Source: Pseudomonas sp. Q11
GTDB taxonomy: Bacteria; Pseudomonadota; Gammaproteobacteria; Pseudomonadales; Pseudomonadaceae
Direction of reading: 5' to 3'
DNA length: 64,000 nucleotides
Assembly (NCBI RefSeq): GCF_024494355.1
Contig: NZ_JAKNQY010000009.1
Location: 1-64,000, forward strand
Program-made: the position numbers and the translations under genes
The notes under the pieces: model-generated
What the model was told of the DNA's origin: nothing
The model's database searches: none
Seen by the model: the letters and a program-made list of their open reading frames with translations, nothing else
In this document: positions 1 to 8,557 of the stretch, in pieces
Numbering within the stretch: position 1 is the stretch's first letter
Layout: every line of letters starts with the position of its first letter

Positions 1-170
1 AATGCCGGAGTGAGGGCACACCGAGCCTAGGCGAGGTGCCAAGTGGTGGGGCAAAAGCGCTTTGGTTACTTTCGCCTGGGCCGGCTTCCGGATTTTCGAA
101 AGTGACCCGCCGTCAGGGCAGAACCCTAAGCCGCCGTTACCGCAGCAACGGATATGCACCCAATCCAGTC
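1..170. repeat. Intergenic repeat-like sequence
   Basis: No credible gene lies here; the reading frames that cross it have no family signature. From memory, the wording (a GGCAAAAGCGCTTTGGTTACTTT-like stretch followed by AGTGACCCGCCGT and a CCGTT...AACGG hairpin near 136-151) resembles a dispersed intergenic repeat common in fluorescent Pseudomonas. The left end is cut by the window. A genome-wide copy count would settle it. Confidence 0.35.
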
Positions 171-204
171 CAGTCCAACCCAAAAGAAAACGACGCGCTC
201 CCCT

Positions 205-888
205 CTACTCATAGATGTAATGCAGATAGCTCACCTGCTCCGCCAGCGGCAGGCGGTGCAGCTTGGGGCAGGATTCGCAGAGCACCAGCGGTTGGCCTTC
301 GACCGAATCGTGCAGTTGGTAATGCAGGCAGCAATGCCGGCGCAACGGCAAGCACGGGCAAATCTTCGGCGCCGGTGATTCGACCATGCGTTGCAGGCCA
401 CGCAACTTCAAGCGTCCGTTGTTCACCGTGACCTGTTCCAGCCACTGGTGCGCCTCGGCGAAGCCGTCCCGGGACAGGTCGGGGTCCAGCCTGGCGAAGG
501 CACCGTCCCAGATGGCGACGAAGTTACCCCACAATATTTTCGGGGCCAGCCCACCGGCGGCGGCCAATGTGCTGAACAGCGGCGCCAGGTGCTCGTGGAT
601 CAACCGCGACCAATACACCGCACGGCCATCCGCGTCCAAGGCTGACAGTCCGGTGGCCAGGCCCAGCGCCGCCGGTTGGCCGTCGTCGTGCAACAGCAAT
701 GCATCCTCGCCCCAGAACTCGATGGCGCAGCGACGCGTCAGCACACAGGCCAGGGTGGCCGGCAGGACGATACTCATGTAGTTCATCGACCACTGCGAAA
801 CCACGGCGGCGCGGTTCACCCCCGGGTAACGCAAGGCAAACCGGGTCAGCAAGGGTTGCAGTACGGCAGGGTCGGCAAGCTGGCTCAA
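205..888 (-). CDS. fhuF: FhuF-type siderophore ferric reductase
   Basis: This is probably a cytoplasmic [2Fe-2S] protein that reduces ferric siderophores after import and so releases iron. The C-terminus has the FhuF cysteine pattern: a CC pair near residue 189 and a CESC pair about a dozen residues later, the expected cluster ligands. Length (about 227 aa) is close to the family norm. The start is uncertain. TTG at 888 is the only ordinary start codon in the frame, yet the frame stays open and protein-like to about 1011, so the true N-terminus may be longer or may use a rare start. A Fur-box-like palindrome lies upstream and is shared with the divergent ABC transporter, which suggests iron repression. 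Confidence 0.8.
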   Translation of the reverse strand: MSQLADPAVLQPLLTRFALRYPGVNRAAVVSQWSMNYMSIVLPATLACVLTRRCAIEFWGEDALLLHDDGQPAALGLATGLSALDADGRAVYWSRLIHEHLAPLFSTLAAAGGLAPKILWGNFVAIWDGAFARLDPDLSRDGFAEAHQWLEQVTVNNGRLKLRGLQRMVESPAPKICPCLPLRRHCCLHYQLHDSVEGQPLVLCESCPKLHRLPLAEQVSYLHYIYE

Positions 889-1003
889 CGCGATGGCCGG
901 CTGATCACCAGGTTCGTGCCGAATGACCCGCTGTATCGGCGGCCAGGCCTGGTTAAGCCATTCTGGAAATTCGATAACGGGGCTCCCGTGGCTTTCCCTA
1001 ATT

Positions 1004-1022
1004 AATGCAAACGATTAGCATT
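1004..1022. promoter_or_regulatory. Fur box (candidate)
   Basis: The 19-bp sequence AATGCAAACGATTAGCATT has perfect AATGC/GCATT outer arms and the length and AT-rich core of a Fur box. It sits between the divergent fhuF-like and ABC transporter genes, where it could repress both. Identification is by resemblance to the consensus. Confidence 0.6.
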
Positions 1023-1087
1023 GGCTGATCCTATCCTCCCTCCCCTGCAAACTCAACGTCGTTAGCGACCAGGCTCATCAAGACCAC

Positions 1088-2791
1088 ATGCACACACTCC
1101 GCAATTTCTGGCGTCTCGCGCGGCCTTTCTGGGCATCCGAGGAAAAGTACCCGGCCCTGTTGCTGCTGTTGGCCACTGTGCTGATGACCCTGTGCCTGGT
1201 CGGGGTCAACATCCTCACCAACTTCTGGAACCTGCATTTCTACAATGCCTTGCAGGCCCTGGATTACCACGGCTTCCTGGTGGGCAGCCTGCAGTTCATC
1301 CTGCTGCAGATCGGCACGGCCGCCTTCACCGTGGGCGCGTTCCACTTCCAGCAGAAGCTGACCATCCGCTGGAGGCGCTGGGCGACCCGCAACATGCTTG
1401 ATCAATGGCTGGGCAGCCAGCGCTACCAGAAACTGAAGCTGACCGAGACCGAGGTCGACAACCCCGATCAGCGGATCGCCGAGGACATCGACCTGTTTAT
1501 CGTCAAGTCGCTCAAGTTGAGCCTGGGCCTGTTGACGTCGGTGGTGTCGCTGTTTTCCTTCCTGCATATCCTCTGGCAAGCCTCAAGCCTGGTCAGTGTG
1601 CCGTTCAACGACCAGTCCATCGTCATTCCGGGACTGCTGGTGTGGGTCGCCCTGGTGTACGCGCTCTTGGGCACCGGTTTGGCCTTCTGGCTGGGACGTG
1701 CGCTGCCCAGCCTCAATTTCATGCAGCAGCGACGTGAAGCGGATTTTCGTTTCTCGCTCATCCGCCTGCGGGAGAACGCTGACTCGGTAGCGCAATACCG
1801 CGGTGAAGCGGTGGAGAACGAACGCTTCAACCACCGCCTGGAGGCGGCGCTGGAGAACTTCTGGGCGCTGGTGAAAAAACAGAAGCTGATCATGGGCTAC
1901 TCGACCTTCTACCTGCGCAGCGCTACGGTCATCCCGATGTTTATCATGGCGCCACAGTTCTTTGCCGGCGCCTTCCCCCTCGGCCGCCTGACACAGATAA
2001 GCGCGGCCTTCGGCGAAGTGCACGCCGCCATCGCCTACCTGGTGAGTGTGTTCCCGGAGCTGTCGGAATGGAAGTCGGTGATCGACCGCTTGATCGGCTT
2101 CCAGGAGCGCCTGGATAACGTTGAAATCAAGTCCCAGGTCAGGCTCGAACAACAGGCCGACGGTCTCGACATCAAGGACCTGGACATCTGGCTGCCGAAC
2201 GGCCGGCCGTTGTTCAAAGGCTTCAACCTGTCACTCAAGCCCGGTGACAGCCTGATGATCCGCGCGCCGTCCGGCTACGGCAAATCGACGCTGATCCGCA
2301 CCATTACCGGACTTTGGCATCACGCTCGCGGCGCAAGCTGTTATGACCGTGAGCGAGCCCTGACGCTTGCGCAGAAACCCTATCTGCCGCTGGGCAGTCT
2401 GCGTGAAGCGCTGTGGTACCCCAACCCACCCCGTCGCGAAGAAGATGCCGCGCTGCGCGAGGCCATGGAACAAGTCGGCCTGCAACACCTGAGCGATCTG
2501 TTGGAGCAGGAGCGAGACTGGGCGCAGACCCTCAGCGTCGGCGAACAGCAACGCTGTGCGTTCGTCCGGGCCCTGCTGGCCCGCCCGACGGTGCTGTTCC
2601 TCGACGAGAGCAGTTCGGCACTGGATTCAACCAACGAGGCGCGCTGCTATCAACTGCTCAAAGAGACGCTGCCGGACACGATCCTGATCAGCGTCGGACA
2701 CAATGCGTCGCTTGAGCGCTTCCATTGGCAAGTCCTGGAGCTGCAAAGCGAAGCACGGTGGGTGCATCGGAAGGTGACGCAACCGGTATGA
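1088..2791 (+). CDS. SbmA/BacA-like ABC transporter, fused permease-ATPase
   Basis: This inner-membrane half-transporter has an ABC_membrane_2-type permease domain (about residues 1-320, several hydrophobic helices) fused to an ATPase domain. Walker A (APSGYGKST), the ABC signature (LSVGEQQR) and Walker B (VLFLDESSSALD) are all intact, so it should be an active homodimeric exporter-fold protein. Relatives include SbmA/BacA-type peptide importers and YddA. The substrate cannot be read from sequence. The shared Fur-box promoter with fhuF suggests a role in siderophore or metal traffic. The ATG at 1088 has only a weak ribosome site. It converges on the ketosynthase gene with an 11-bp gap and no visible terminator. 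Confidence 0.85.
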   Translation: MHTLRNFWRLARPFWASEEKYPALLLLLATVLMTLCLVGVNILTNFWNLHFYNALQALDYHGFLVGSLQFILLQIGTAAFTVGAFHFQQKLTIRWRRWATRNMLDQWLGSQRYQKLKLTETEVDNPDQRIAEDIDLFIVKSLKLSLGLLTSVVSLFSFLHILWQASSLVSVPFNDQSIVIPGLLVWVALVYALLGTGLAFWLGRALPSLNFMQQRREADFRFSLIRLRENADSVAQYRGEAVENERFNHRLEAALENFWALVKKQKLIMGYSTFYLRSATVIPMFIMAPQFFAGAFPLGRLTQISAAFGEVHAAIAYLVSVFPELSEWKSVIDRLIGFQERLDNVEIKSQVRLEQQADGLDIKDLDIWLPNGRPLFKGFNLSLKPGDSLMIRAPSGYGKSTLIRTITGLWHHARGASCYDRERALTLAQKPYLPLGSLREALWYPNPPRREEDAALREAMEQVGLQHLSDLLEQERDWAQTLSVGEQQRCAFVRALLARPTVLFLDESSSALDSTNEARCYQLLKETLPDTILISVGHNASLERFHWQVLELQSEARWVHRKVTQPV

Positions 2792-2802
2792 GGTCGCCGT
2801 CT

Positions 2803-4092
2803 CTATTTAGCATCCCAACGTCGAAACAGAACACTGGCGTTAACGCCGCCGAACCCGAAGCCATTTGAGAGCGCATGGGTGATCGGCATCTTCCGGGCAT
2901 TCAGGGCGACCAGATCGAGCCCCTCTGCGGCCTCGTCGGGATGAAGCAGGTTCAGCGTGGGCGGCACGACCTGATCACGCAGAGCCAGCACTGTGAAGAT
3001 CGCTTCAATGCCCCCCGCCGCCCCCAGCAGGTGCCCGGTGGCGGACTTGGTCGAGGTGATAGCCACGCTGGAGTCAGCCCCGAATACCGAGCGAATCGCT
3101 GCCAACTCGCCGTTGTCGCCCACCTGCGTGGAGGTCGCGTGGGCATTGATATGCTGCACGTCCGCAGGGCTGACCCCCGCCTGGCGCAGAGCCTGCTGCA
3201 TGGCGCGCCGTGCGCCGCTGCCGTCTTCCGGGCCTGCGGTCAGGTGATAGGCATCGGCGCTGGTGCCATAGCCAACCAGTTCGGCCAGGGGCTTGGCACC
3301 ACGGGCCAGGGCATGCTCCAGCGACTCGATCACCAGCAGCCCGGCCCCTTCGGCCATGACGAAACCGTCACGGTCGCGATCAAAGGGACGCGAGGCCTCC
3401 TGAGGGTGCTCGGCAAAGCCCGTGGACAGCGCGCGGGCGGCGGCAAAACAGCCCAGGGTCACACGGTCTATCGCCGCTTCGGTACCGCCACATATAGCGA
3501 TATCCGCCTCACCGCTTCTGATGAGCCTGGCCGCATCGCCGATGGCTTGCACCCCGGCGGCACAAGCCGTTACAGGCGCGCCCAGAGGCCCCTTGAGAGC
3601 ATGCCGGATGGAAACGTGTCCGGCCGCCATGTTGGCGAGAAAGGCCGGCGCGGTGAAGGGCGACAAGCGGCGCGGCCCACGCGCATCGGTGGTGCGTACA
3701 GCGTCGGCAATTGCGCCAAAGCCACCGACGCCCGATGAAATGATCGTCGCCGTGCGTTCCTGGTCTGAGGCTTGTGTCGGATGCCAGTCGGCCTGGGCCA
3801 GGGCTTCATCGGCAGCGACCAGGGCGAACTCGATGAAGCGATCCATCTTCTTGCGATCCTTGGCCGAGATGAAGCGCTCGGGGTCATACCCTGCAACGGC
3901 ATCTTCTTGCAGAGACGGCACCTGGCCGCCCACCGCAACGCCGGTACCTTCGGTGATATCGCCAGACAGATTACGGATACCGGAACGTCCTGCCAGCAAC
4001 CTCTGCCAGACTTCTTCCACTGCGCAGCCCAGAGGGCTGACAATGCCCATGCCTGTGACGACGATTCGTTTTTGACCTTCGGCAGTCATCAT
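2803..4092 (-). CDS. Beta-ketoacyl-ACP synthase II (FabF-like)
   Basis: This is a condensing enzyme of the FabF family, which elongates acyl-ACP with malonyl-ACP. The catalytic Cys is in VTACAAGVQ, and the two His residues are in NAHATSTQVGD and SATGHLLGAAGG, so the triad is complete. The start is ATG 4092 (or ATG 4089), behind a GAAGAGG ribosome site; a longer frame to 4140 lacks one. It is the last gene of the efflux operon, 56 bp after the RND pump, rather than in a fatty-acid synthesis cluster. It is therefore probably an accessory KAS: either a resistant target copy or an enzyme for lipid or metabolite tailoring. Both ideas are inference. Confidence 0.88.
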   Translation of the reverse strand: MMTAEGQKRIVVTGMGIVSPLGCAVEEVWQRLLAGRSGIRNLSGDITEGTGVAVGGQVPSLQEDAVAGYDPERFISAKDRKKMDRFIEFALVAADEALAQADWHPTQASDQERTATIISSGVGGFGAIADAVRTTDARGPRRLSPFTAPAFLANMAAGHVSIRHALKGPLGAPVTACAAGVQAIGDAARLIRSGEADIAICGGTEAAIDRVTLGCFAAARALSTGFAEHPQEASRPFDRDRDGFVMAEGAGLLVIESLEHALARGAKPLAELVGYGTSADAYHLTAGPEDGSGARRAMQQALRQAGVSPADVQHINAHATSTQVGDNGELAAIRSVFGADSSVAITSTKSATGHLLGAAGGIEAIFTVLALRDQVVPPTLNLLHPDEAAEGLDLVALNARKMPITHALSNGFGFGGVNASVLFRRWDAK

Positions 4093-4148
4093 AAAAACCT
4101 CTTCATTTCTCAGTCGACATCCACTGACAGCAGCATGCACTTGCTGAC

Positions 4149-7100
4149 TTACGCCAGCCCCGCTGTTTCAGTTTGGACCTGTTTGTCAGGATGGATCTTG
4201 AACCAGATGGAATACATCGCCGGCAGAAACACCAGCGTCATGATGGTGCCGACGAAGGTCCCTCCGATCAGCGTGTAGGCCAGCGTCCCCCAGAAGACGG
4301 AATGTGTCAGGGGGATGAATGCCAGGATGGCCGCCAGCGCCGTCAGCAGCACCGGCCGGGCCCGTTGCACGGTGGCCTCGATCACCGCGTGAAACGGATC
4401 CAGCCCTTCTTGCGCGTTGTGGTGGATTTGCCCAATCAAAATCAGCGTATTGCGCATCAAAATACCCGAGAGCGCGATCAGGCCGACCAGGGCGTTGATA
4501 CCAAACGGCTGCTGGAAGATCAGCAAGGTCGGCACCACGCCAATCAACCCCAGCGGCGCGGTGAAGAACACCATCATCATCGCCGAGATCGAACGCACCT
4601 GCACGATGATGATCAGCAGCGTCAGGGCAACCATGATCGGCAGCAGCGGCACGATCGCCTTGCCGGCCTTGCCCGACTCCTCGATGGCCCCGGCCTGCTC
4701 GATCCGGTACCCGTCAGGAAGGCTGTCGATGATCGGCTGCAATTGCTTGATGATCGCGCTCGATACGTCTGGCGGTTGCAAGTCTTCGGCAATGTCGCCG
4801 CGCACGGTAATGGTCGGCGTGCGATCACGCCGCCGCAGGATCGGGTCCTCCATGCGCACATCAACTTCGCCGACCTGGGACAGCGGAATACGCTGCCCCG
4901 CCGCGCCCACCAGGGTAAAGCCTTCTATCTTGGCGGGATCGAGTCGAATATCGCCCGCAGCGCGGCCGACCACCTGCACCGAACGGATGTCCTCGCGAAC
5001 CGCCGTAATCGGCACCCCCGTGAGCAGGAACTGCAACTGCTGGGCGACGGAATTAGAGGTCAGGCCCACCGCCTGCAAACGATCTTGATCCAGACTGAAA
5101 TGCAGCGTCGGCGTCAGTGGCCCCCAGTCGGTATTGACGGTCCGCATCATCGGGCTCGCTTGCATGACGTCTTGTACCCGGCCGGCGATCTCGCGCAACG
5201 TTGACGGGTCGGGGCCCATGACCCGGTAGGCCACGGGGAATGGCGAATACGGACCAAACACCAGTTGAGTCACCCGCACCCGCGCCTGCGGGGCGAGCCC
5301 TTCGGCGACGGCTTCGCGAAGACGGAACTTGAGGGTTTCACGGGCTTCCTGGCTGTCGGTCAGCACCACAATCTTGGCGAAGGACGGATCAGGGAGCTCC
5401 GGCGCCATCGCCAGGTAGAAGCGCGGCGCACCTTGACCGATATAGGCGGTGACGATTTTCGCCTCATCCTGCTTTTGCAACCAGGCCTCGACCTTGGCAG
5501 TGGCGGCGCTGGTCTGCTCGATGGAGGTTCCATAGGGCATCTGCACCTCGACCATCACCTCGGGACGGTCTGAGGTCGGGAAGAATTGCTTCTTGACCAG
5601 GCCCATGCCGAGAATCGCCACGACAAATGTAGCGACCACGGTGCCGGCCACCCACCATTTGCGCGCGATGACACGAGTCAGAATCCGGCGGAAGCGGTTG
5701 TAATGAGGCGTGTTGTAGATGGCCGCGTGACCGCCCTCGACCGGCTTGATGTCCGGCAATAGCTTCACCCCCAGGTATGGCGTGAAGGCCACCGCCACCA
5801 CCCAGGAGGCAATCAGGGCGATGCCGACGATCCAGAACATGTTGCTGGTGTATTCACCGGCGGTCGATTGCGCAAAGCCGTTGGGCATGAAGCCGATCGC
5901 CGTCACCAGCGTACCGGACAGCATCGGCGCGGCGGTGTGGCTCCAGGCATAGGCGGAGGCTTTGATCCGGTCGTAGCCCTCCTCCATTTTGACCACCATC
6001 ATCTCGATCGCGATGATCGCGTCGTCCACCAACAACCCGAGCGCCAGGATCAGCGAACCCAGGGTGATCCGGTCGAAGTTCTTGCCGGTGGCCGCCATCA
6101 CCACAAACACTATCGCCAGCGTCAACGGTACGGCGGCTGCGACCACAACGCCTACACGCCAGCCCATGCTGAGAAAGCAAACGAGCATGACAACCAGCAG
6201 CGCGACAAAAAATTTGACCATGAACTCACCGACGGCCGAGTCAATGTTCACGGCTTGATCGGTGACCTTGGTCAGCGTCATGCCCAGTGGCATGCCTTCA
6301 TTGATCCTGGTCGTCTCGGCGTCCAGTGCCTTGCCCAGGTCCAGGCCGTTCCAGCCCTCGCGCATTATGACCCCCAGCAGCAGGGCCTCTTCGCCGTTAT
6401 TGCGCACCAGGAAAGTAGCCGGATCTTCATAGCCGCGCTCGACGGTCGCGACGTCCGAGAGCTTCAGCGTGCGCCCCTGGATCGCAAGCGGTGTATCGCG
6501 AATTTTCGCCAACTTATCGAAGGCACCATCCACCCGCAGGACGACCTGCGGCCCGTTGGTTTCGATAGAGCCAGCAGGCGTGAGCAGATTCTGGCCGTTT
6601 AGCGCAGCAAAGATGTCCTGGGGCGAGACGCCCAGGGTGGCCAAGCGATCATGGGAGAAGGACACAAAGATTCGCTCGGGCTGCTCACCGATGATGTTGA
6701 CCTTCTTCACGCCCGCCACGTGCAACAGGCGTTGGCGCAACACTTCGGCATCACGCACCAGCAGTCGCTGCGGCTCGCCTTTGGCCTTCAGGGCGAACAG
6801 CGCGAAGGTAACGTCCGAATACTCGTCATTGACCATCGGCCCGATGACGCCCGCCGGCAGCCGGGTGGCCTCATCATCGAGTTTTTTGCGCGCTTGATAG
6901 AACTCCTCCTGCACTTGCGAGGGCGGCGTGCGGTCGACCAGCGACACCATGGTGAAAGCCAGACCTGGACGGGTGTAGGTTTCCGTGCGGTCATACCATT
7001 TCAGCTCTTGCAGGCGCTTTTCCAGCGGCTCGGCGACCTGGTCCTGCATCTCCTGGGCAGTCGCGCCCGGCCATGCAGTGATGACGGTCAACTGCTTGAC

Positions 7101-7229
7101 CGTAAACGGCGGGTCCTCGGCACGCCCCAACTGGAAGAACGCCAAGGTACCCGCGACGGCAATCAGGAAAATCAGAAACACGGTAATGGAGCGCTCGCGA
7201 ACGGCGAGTGCCGATAAATTGAGGCTCAT
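4149..7229 (-). CDS. RND multidrug efflux pump (HAE1-type inner-membrane transporter)
   Basis: At 1026 aa this is a full-length RND permease with the duplicated layout of 12 membrane helices and two large periplasmic loops. The first helix is near residues 14-33. The proton-relay Asp pair is visible in the TM4 motif LGLLVDDAIIAIE. The N-terminal loop has the RAEDPPFTVKQ and PGATAQEMQDQV stretches of the TriC/MexK-like branch. It should drive drug export by proton antiport, with the adaptor and channel encoded beside it. Its start codon overlaps the adaptor stop by 4 bp (ATGA), so the two are translationally coupled. Substrate unknown. Confidence 0.93.
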   Translation of the reverse strand: MSLNLSALAVRERSITVFLIFLIAVAGTLAFFQLGRAEDPPFTVKQLTVITAWPGATAQEMQDQVAEPLEKRLQELKWYDRTETYTRPGLAFTMVSLVDRTPPSQVQEEFYQARKKLDDEATRLPAGVIGPMVNDEYSDVTFALFALKAKGEPQRLLVRDAEVLRQRLLHVAGVKKVNIIGEQPERIFVSFSHDRLATLGVSPQDIFAALNGQNLLTPAGSIETNGPQVVLRVDGAFDKLAKIRDTPLAIQGRTLKLSDVATVERGYEDPATFLVRNNGEEALLLGVIMREGWNGLDLGKALDAETTRINEGMPLGMTLTKVTDQAVNIDSAVGEFMVKFFVALLVVMLVCFLSMGWRVGVVVAAAVPLTLAIVFVVMAATGKNFDRITLGSLILALGLLVDDAIIAIEMMVVKMEEGYDRIKASAYAWSHTAAPMLSGTLVTAIGFMPNGFAQSTAGEYTSNMFWIVGIALIASWVVAVAFTPYLGVKLLPDIKPVEGGHAAIYNTPHYNRFRRILTRVIARKWWVAGTVVATFVVAILGMGLVKKQFFPTSDRPEVMVEVQMPYGTSIEQTSAATAKVEAWLQKQDEAKIVTAYIGQGAPRFYLAMAPELPDPSFAKIVVLTDSQEARETLKFRLREAVAEGLAPQARVRVTQLVFGPYSPFPVAYRVMGPDPSTLREIAGRVQDVMQASPMMRTVNTDWGPLTPTLHFSLDQDRLQAVGLTSNSVAQQLQFLLTGVPITAVREDIRSVQVVGRAAGDIRLDPAKIEGFTLVGAAGQRIPLSQVGEVDVRMEDPILRRRDRTPTITVRGDIAEDLQPPDVSSAIIKQLQPIIDSLPDGYRIEQAGAIEESGKAGKAIVPLLPIMVALTLLIIIVQVRSISAMMMVFFTAPLGLIGVVPTLLIFQQPFGINALVGLIALSGILMRNTLILIGQIHHNAQEGLDPFHAVIEATVQRARPVLLTALAAILAFIPLTHSVFWGTLAYTLIGGTFVGTIMTLVFLPAMYSIWFKIHPDKQVQTETAGLA

Positions 7230-8335
7230 TGAGGGGCCCCGGCAACCTTCACGTCACCCTGTGGGCTCAGCCGCACTTCCTCGCCATCGCGCAATAGATG
7301 CGCGCCCAGCGCGACAATGCGCTCGCCAACCTTGAGCCCACCTGCAACTCGGGCAGCGTCGTCGCTCAAGCCCAGGACCTGAACAGGCCGCCAGCTGACT
7401 TTCGCCGGTTCGCCGGCAATGACCCACACACCGGTTCCCTTGCCCGGGTCATAGAGGGCAGCGATCGGAACTTGCAGGACCGGCCCTTGCGCGGCGTCTT
7501 CGGCGATCCGAAGGGTGACGGTCGAACCCAGCGGCGCATTGGCCAGCCCGCCCGCCAATACATACCGCGCCTCAAAGGTGCGCGTTACACGGTCAGCCGA
7601 ATCCGAGAGCAGCCTCAGCTTGGCAGTGACAGCAGCCGAGGTGTTGCCATAAAGCGTCGCCTGCGCGGTGGACCCTGCGGCCGGACGCAAGGTTTCTGGC
7701 AATTGCACGACGGCTTCGCGCTGACCGGCCCGCGCCAGTCGAACCACCGGCTGCCCAGGGCTGACCACCTGCCCGGGTTCGGCGAGCGTCTCCATGACAA
7801 CGCCATCGGCGTCCGCCAGCAGTACGGCATAACCCGACGCATTCCGGGCCACGTCAGCCTGAGCTTGCGCGGCGCTGAGTTGCGCCTTCGCGGTATCGGC
7901 GGCGGCTTTGATCTGATCGTAACCCGATGCGGAAATGGCGCCTGCGGCCACCAGATCACGATAACGAGCCTCGTCATCTGCGGTCTGTTTGGCCCGGGCT
8001 TTGGCGGCAGCGACAGCTTCTTGCTGCGCTCGTGCTTGCAACCCCAAGTCGATGGGGTCCAGACGCATGAGCGGCTGACCACGCTTAACGGTCTGACCGG
8101 TATCAACCAGACGCTCAAGTACCTTGCCCGCCACTCGGAAACCCAGGTCACTCTGGACCCGAGCCGCCACGACGCCAGTGAATGAACGCCAGAGGCCGGA
8201 CGAATCCTGAACTTCAGAGACCCTCACCAAAGGGGCAAGCGTGCGCGGATCTTTGGTGGAGGAAGAGTCACCACACGCCGTCAGGACGAGAGGCAACAAG
8301 CAAGCGGCAAGGGTGACAGGACGAAGCCGGCGCAT
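7226..8335 (-). CDS. RND efflux periplasmic adaptor, lipoprotein
   Basis: This membrane-fusion protein (369 aa) is the periplasmic bridge of the tripartite pump. The N-terminus has a lipoprotein signal with the lipobox LTAC near residue 21, so it is probably anchored in the inner membrane. Family blocks follow: a beta-barrel/lipoyl segment (VRVSEV...GFRVAGKVLERLVDTGQTVKRGQPLMRLD), an alpha-helical hairpin rich in Ala, Lys and Gln, then a second lipoyl half. First gene of the adaptor-pump-fabF operon; the ATG follows GGGAATCT. A GTGAC-N14-GTCAC site lies 47 bp upstream of the start, consistent with TetR control. Confidence 0.92.
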   Translation of the reverse strand: MRRLRPVTLAACLLPLVLTACGDSSSTKDPRTLAPLVRVSEVQDSSGLWRSFTGVVAARVQSDLGFRVAGKVLERLVDTGQTVKRGQPLMRLDPIDLGLQARAQQEAVAAAKARAKQTADDEARYRDLVAAGAISASGYDQIKAAADTAKAQLSAAQAQADVARNASGYAVLLADADGVVMETLAEPGQVVSPGQPVVRLARAGQREAVVQLPETLRPAAGSTAQATLYGNTSAAVTAKLRLLSDSADRVTRTFEARYVLAGGLANAPLGSTVTLRIAEDAAQGPVLQVPIAALYDPGKGTGVWVIAGEPAKVSWRPVQVLGLSDDAARVAGGLKVGERIVALGAHLLRDGEEVRLSPQGDVKVAGAPQ

Positions 8336-8382
8336 AGATTCCCTACTTGAAGAATAGAAACAGGTGTCACATTCTCTGGCGT

Positions 8383-8406
8383 GTGACTAATACTGTCAAT
8401 GGTCAC
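8383..8406. promoter_or_regulatory. Candidate TetR operator, copy 1 (adaptor promoter)
   Basis: GTGAC-N14-GTCAC, 24 bp, upstream of the adaptor-pump-fabF operon. The same arms and spacing recur at 8507, 10117 and 10887. Confidence 0.7.
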
Positions 8407-8481
8407 AACTATTGCGGCCAAAGTCTGTATTGCAGTTCTCTCAGCACCTATTGCGACCTGAGCCTCCAAGGATAGCACCCA

Positions 8482-8500
8482 TCAATGAGGAGCTCATTGA
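8482..8500. promoter_or_regulatory. Inverted repeat in the divergent efflux promoter
   Basis: Perfect 8-bp arms TCAATGAG/CTCATTGA with a 3-bp spacer. It differs from the GTGAC sites, so it may bind a second regulator or form part of the promoter. Confidence 0.4.
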
Positions 8501-8506
8501 CAGAAA

Positions 8507-8530
8507 GTGACCAATATATAATATGGTCAC
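8507..8530. promoter_or_regulatory. Candidate TetR operator, copy 2 (channel promoter)
   Basis: GTGACCA-N10-TGGTCAC is a perfect 7-bp inverted repeat, 24 bp overall, ending 27 bp before the channel gene start. It is the most symmetrical of the four copies. Confidence 0.75.
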
Positions 8531-8557
8531 ACATCAATCTCCACTTCAGGAATCTCC

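Noticed and set aside
4173-5204. 343-aa frame antisense to the RND pump
   Set aside because: Arg/Gln/His-rich shadow without motifs.
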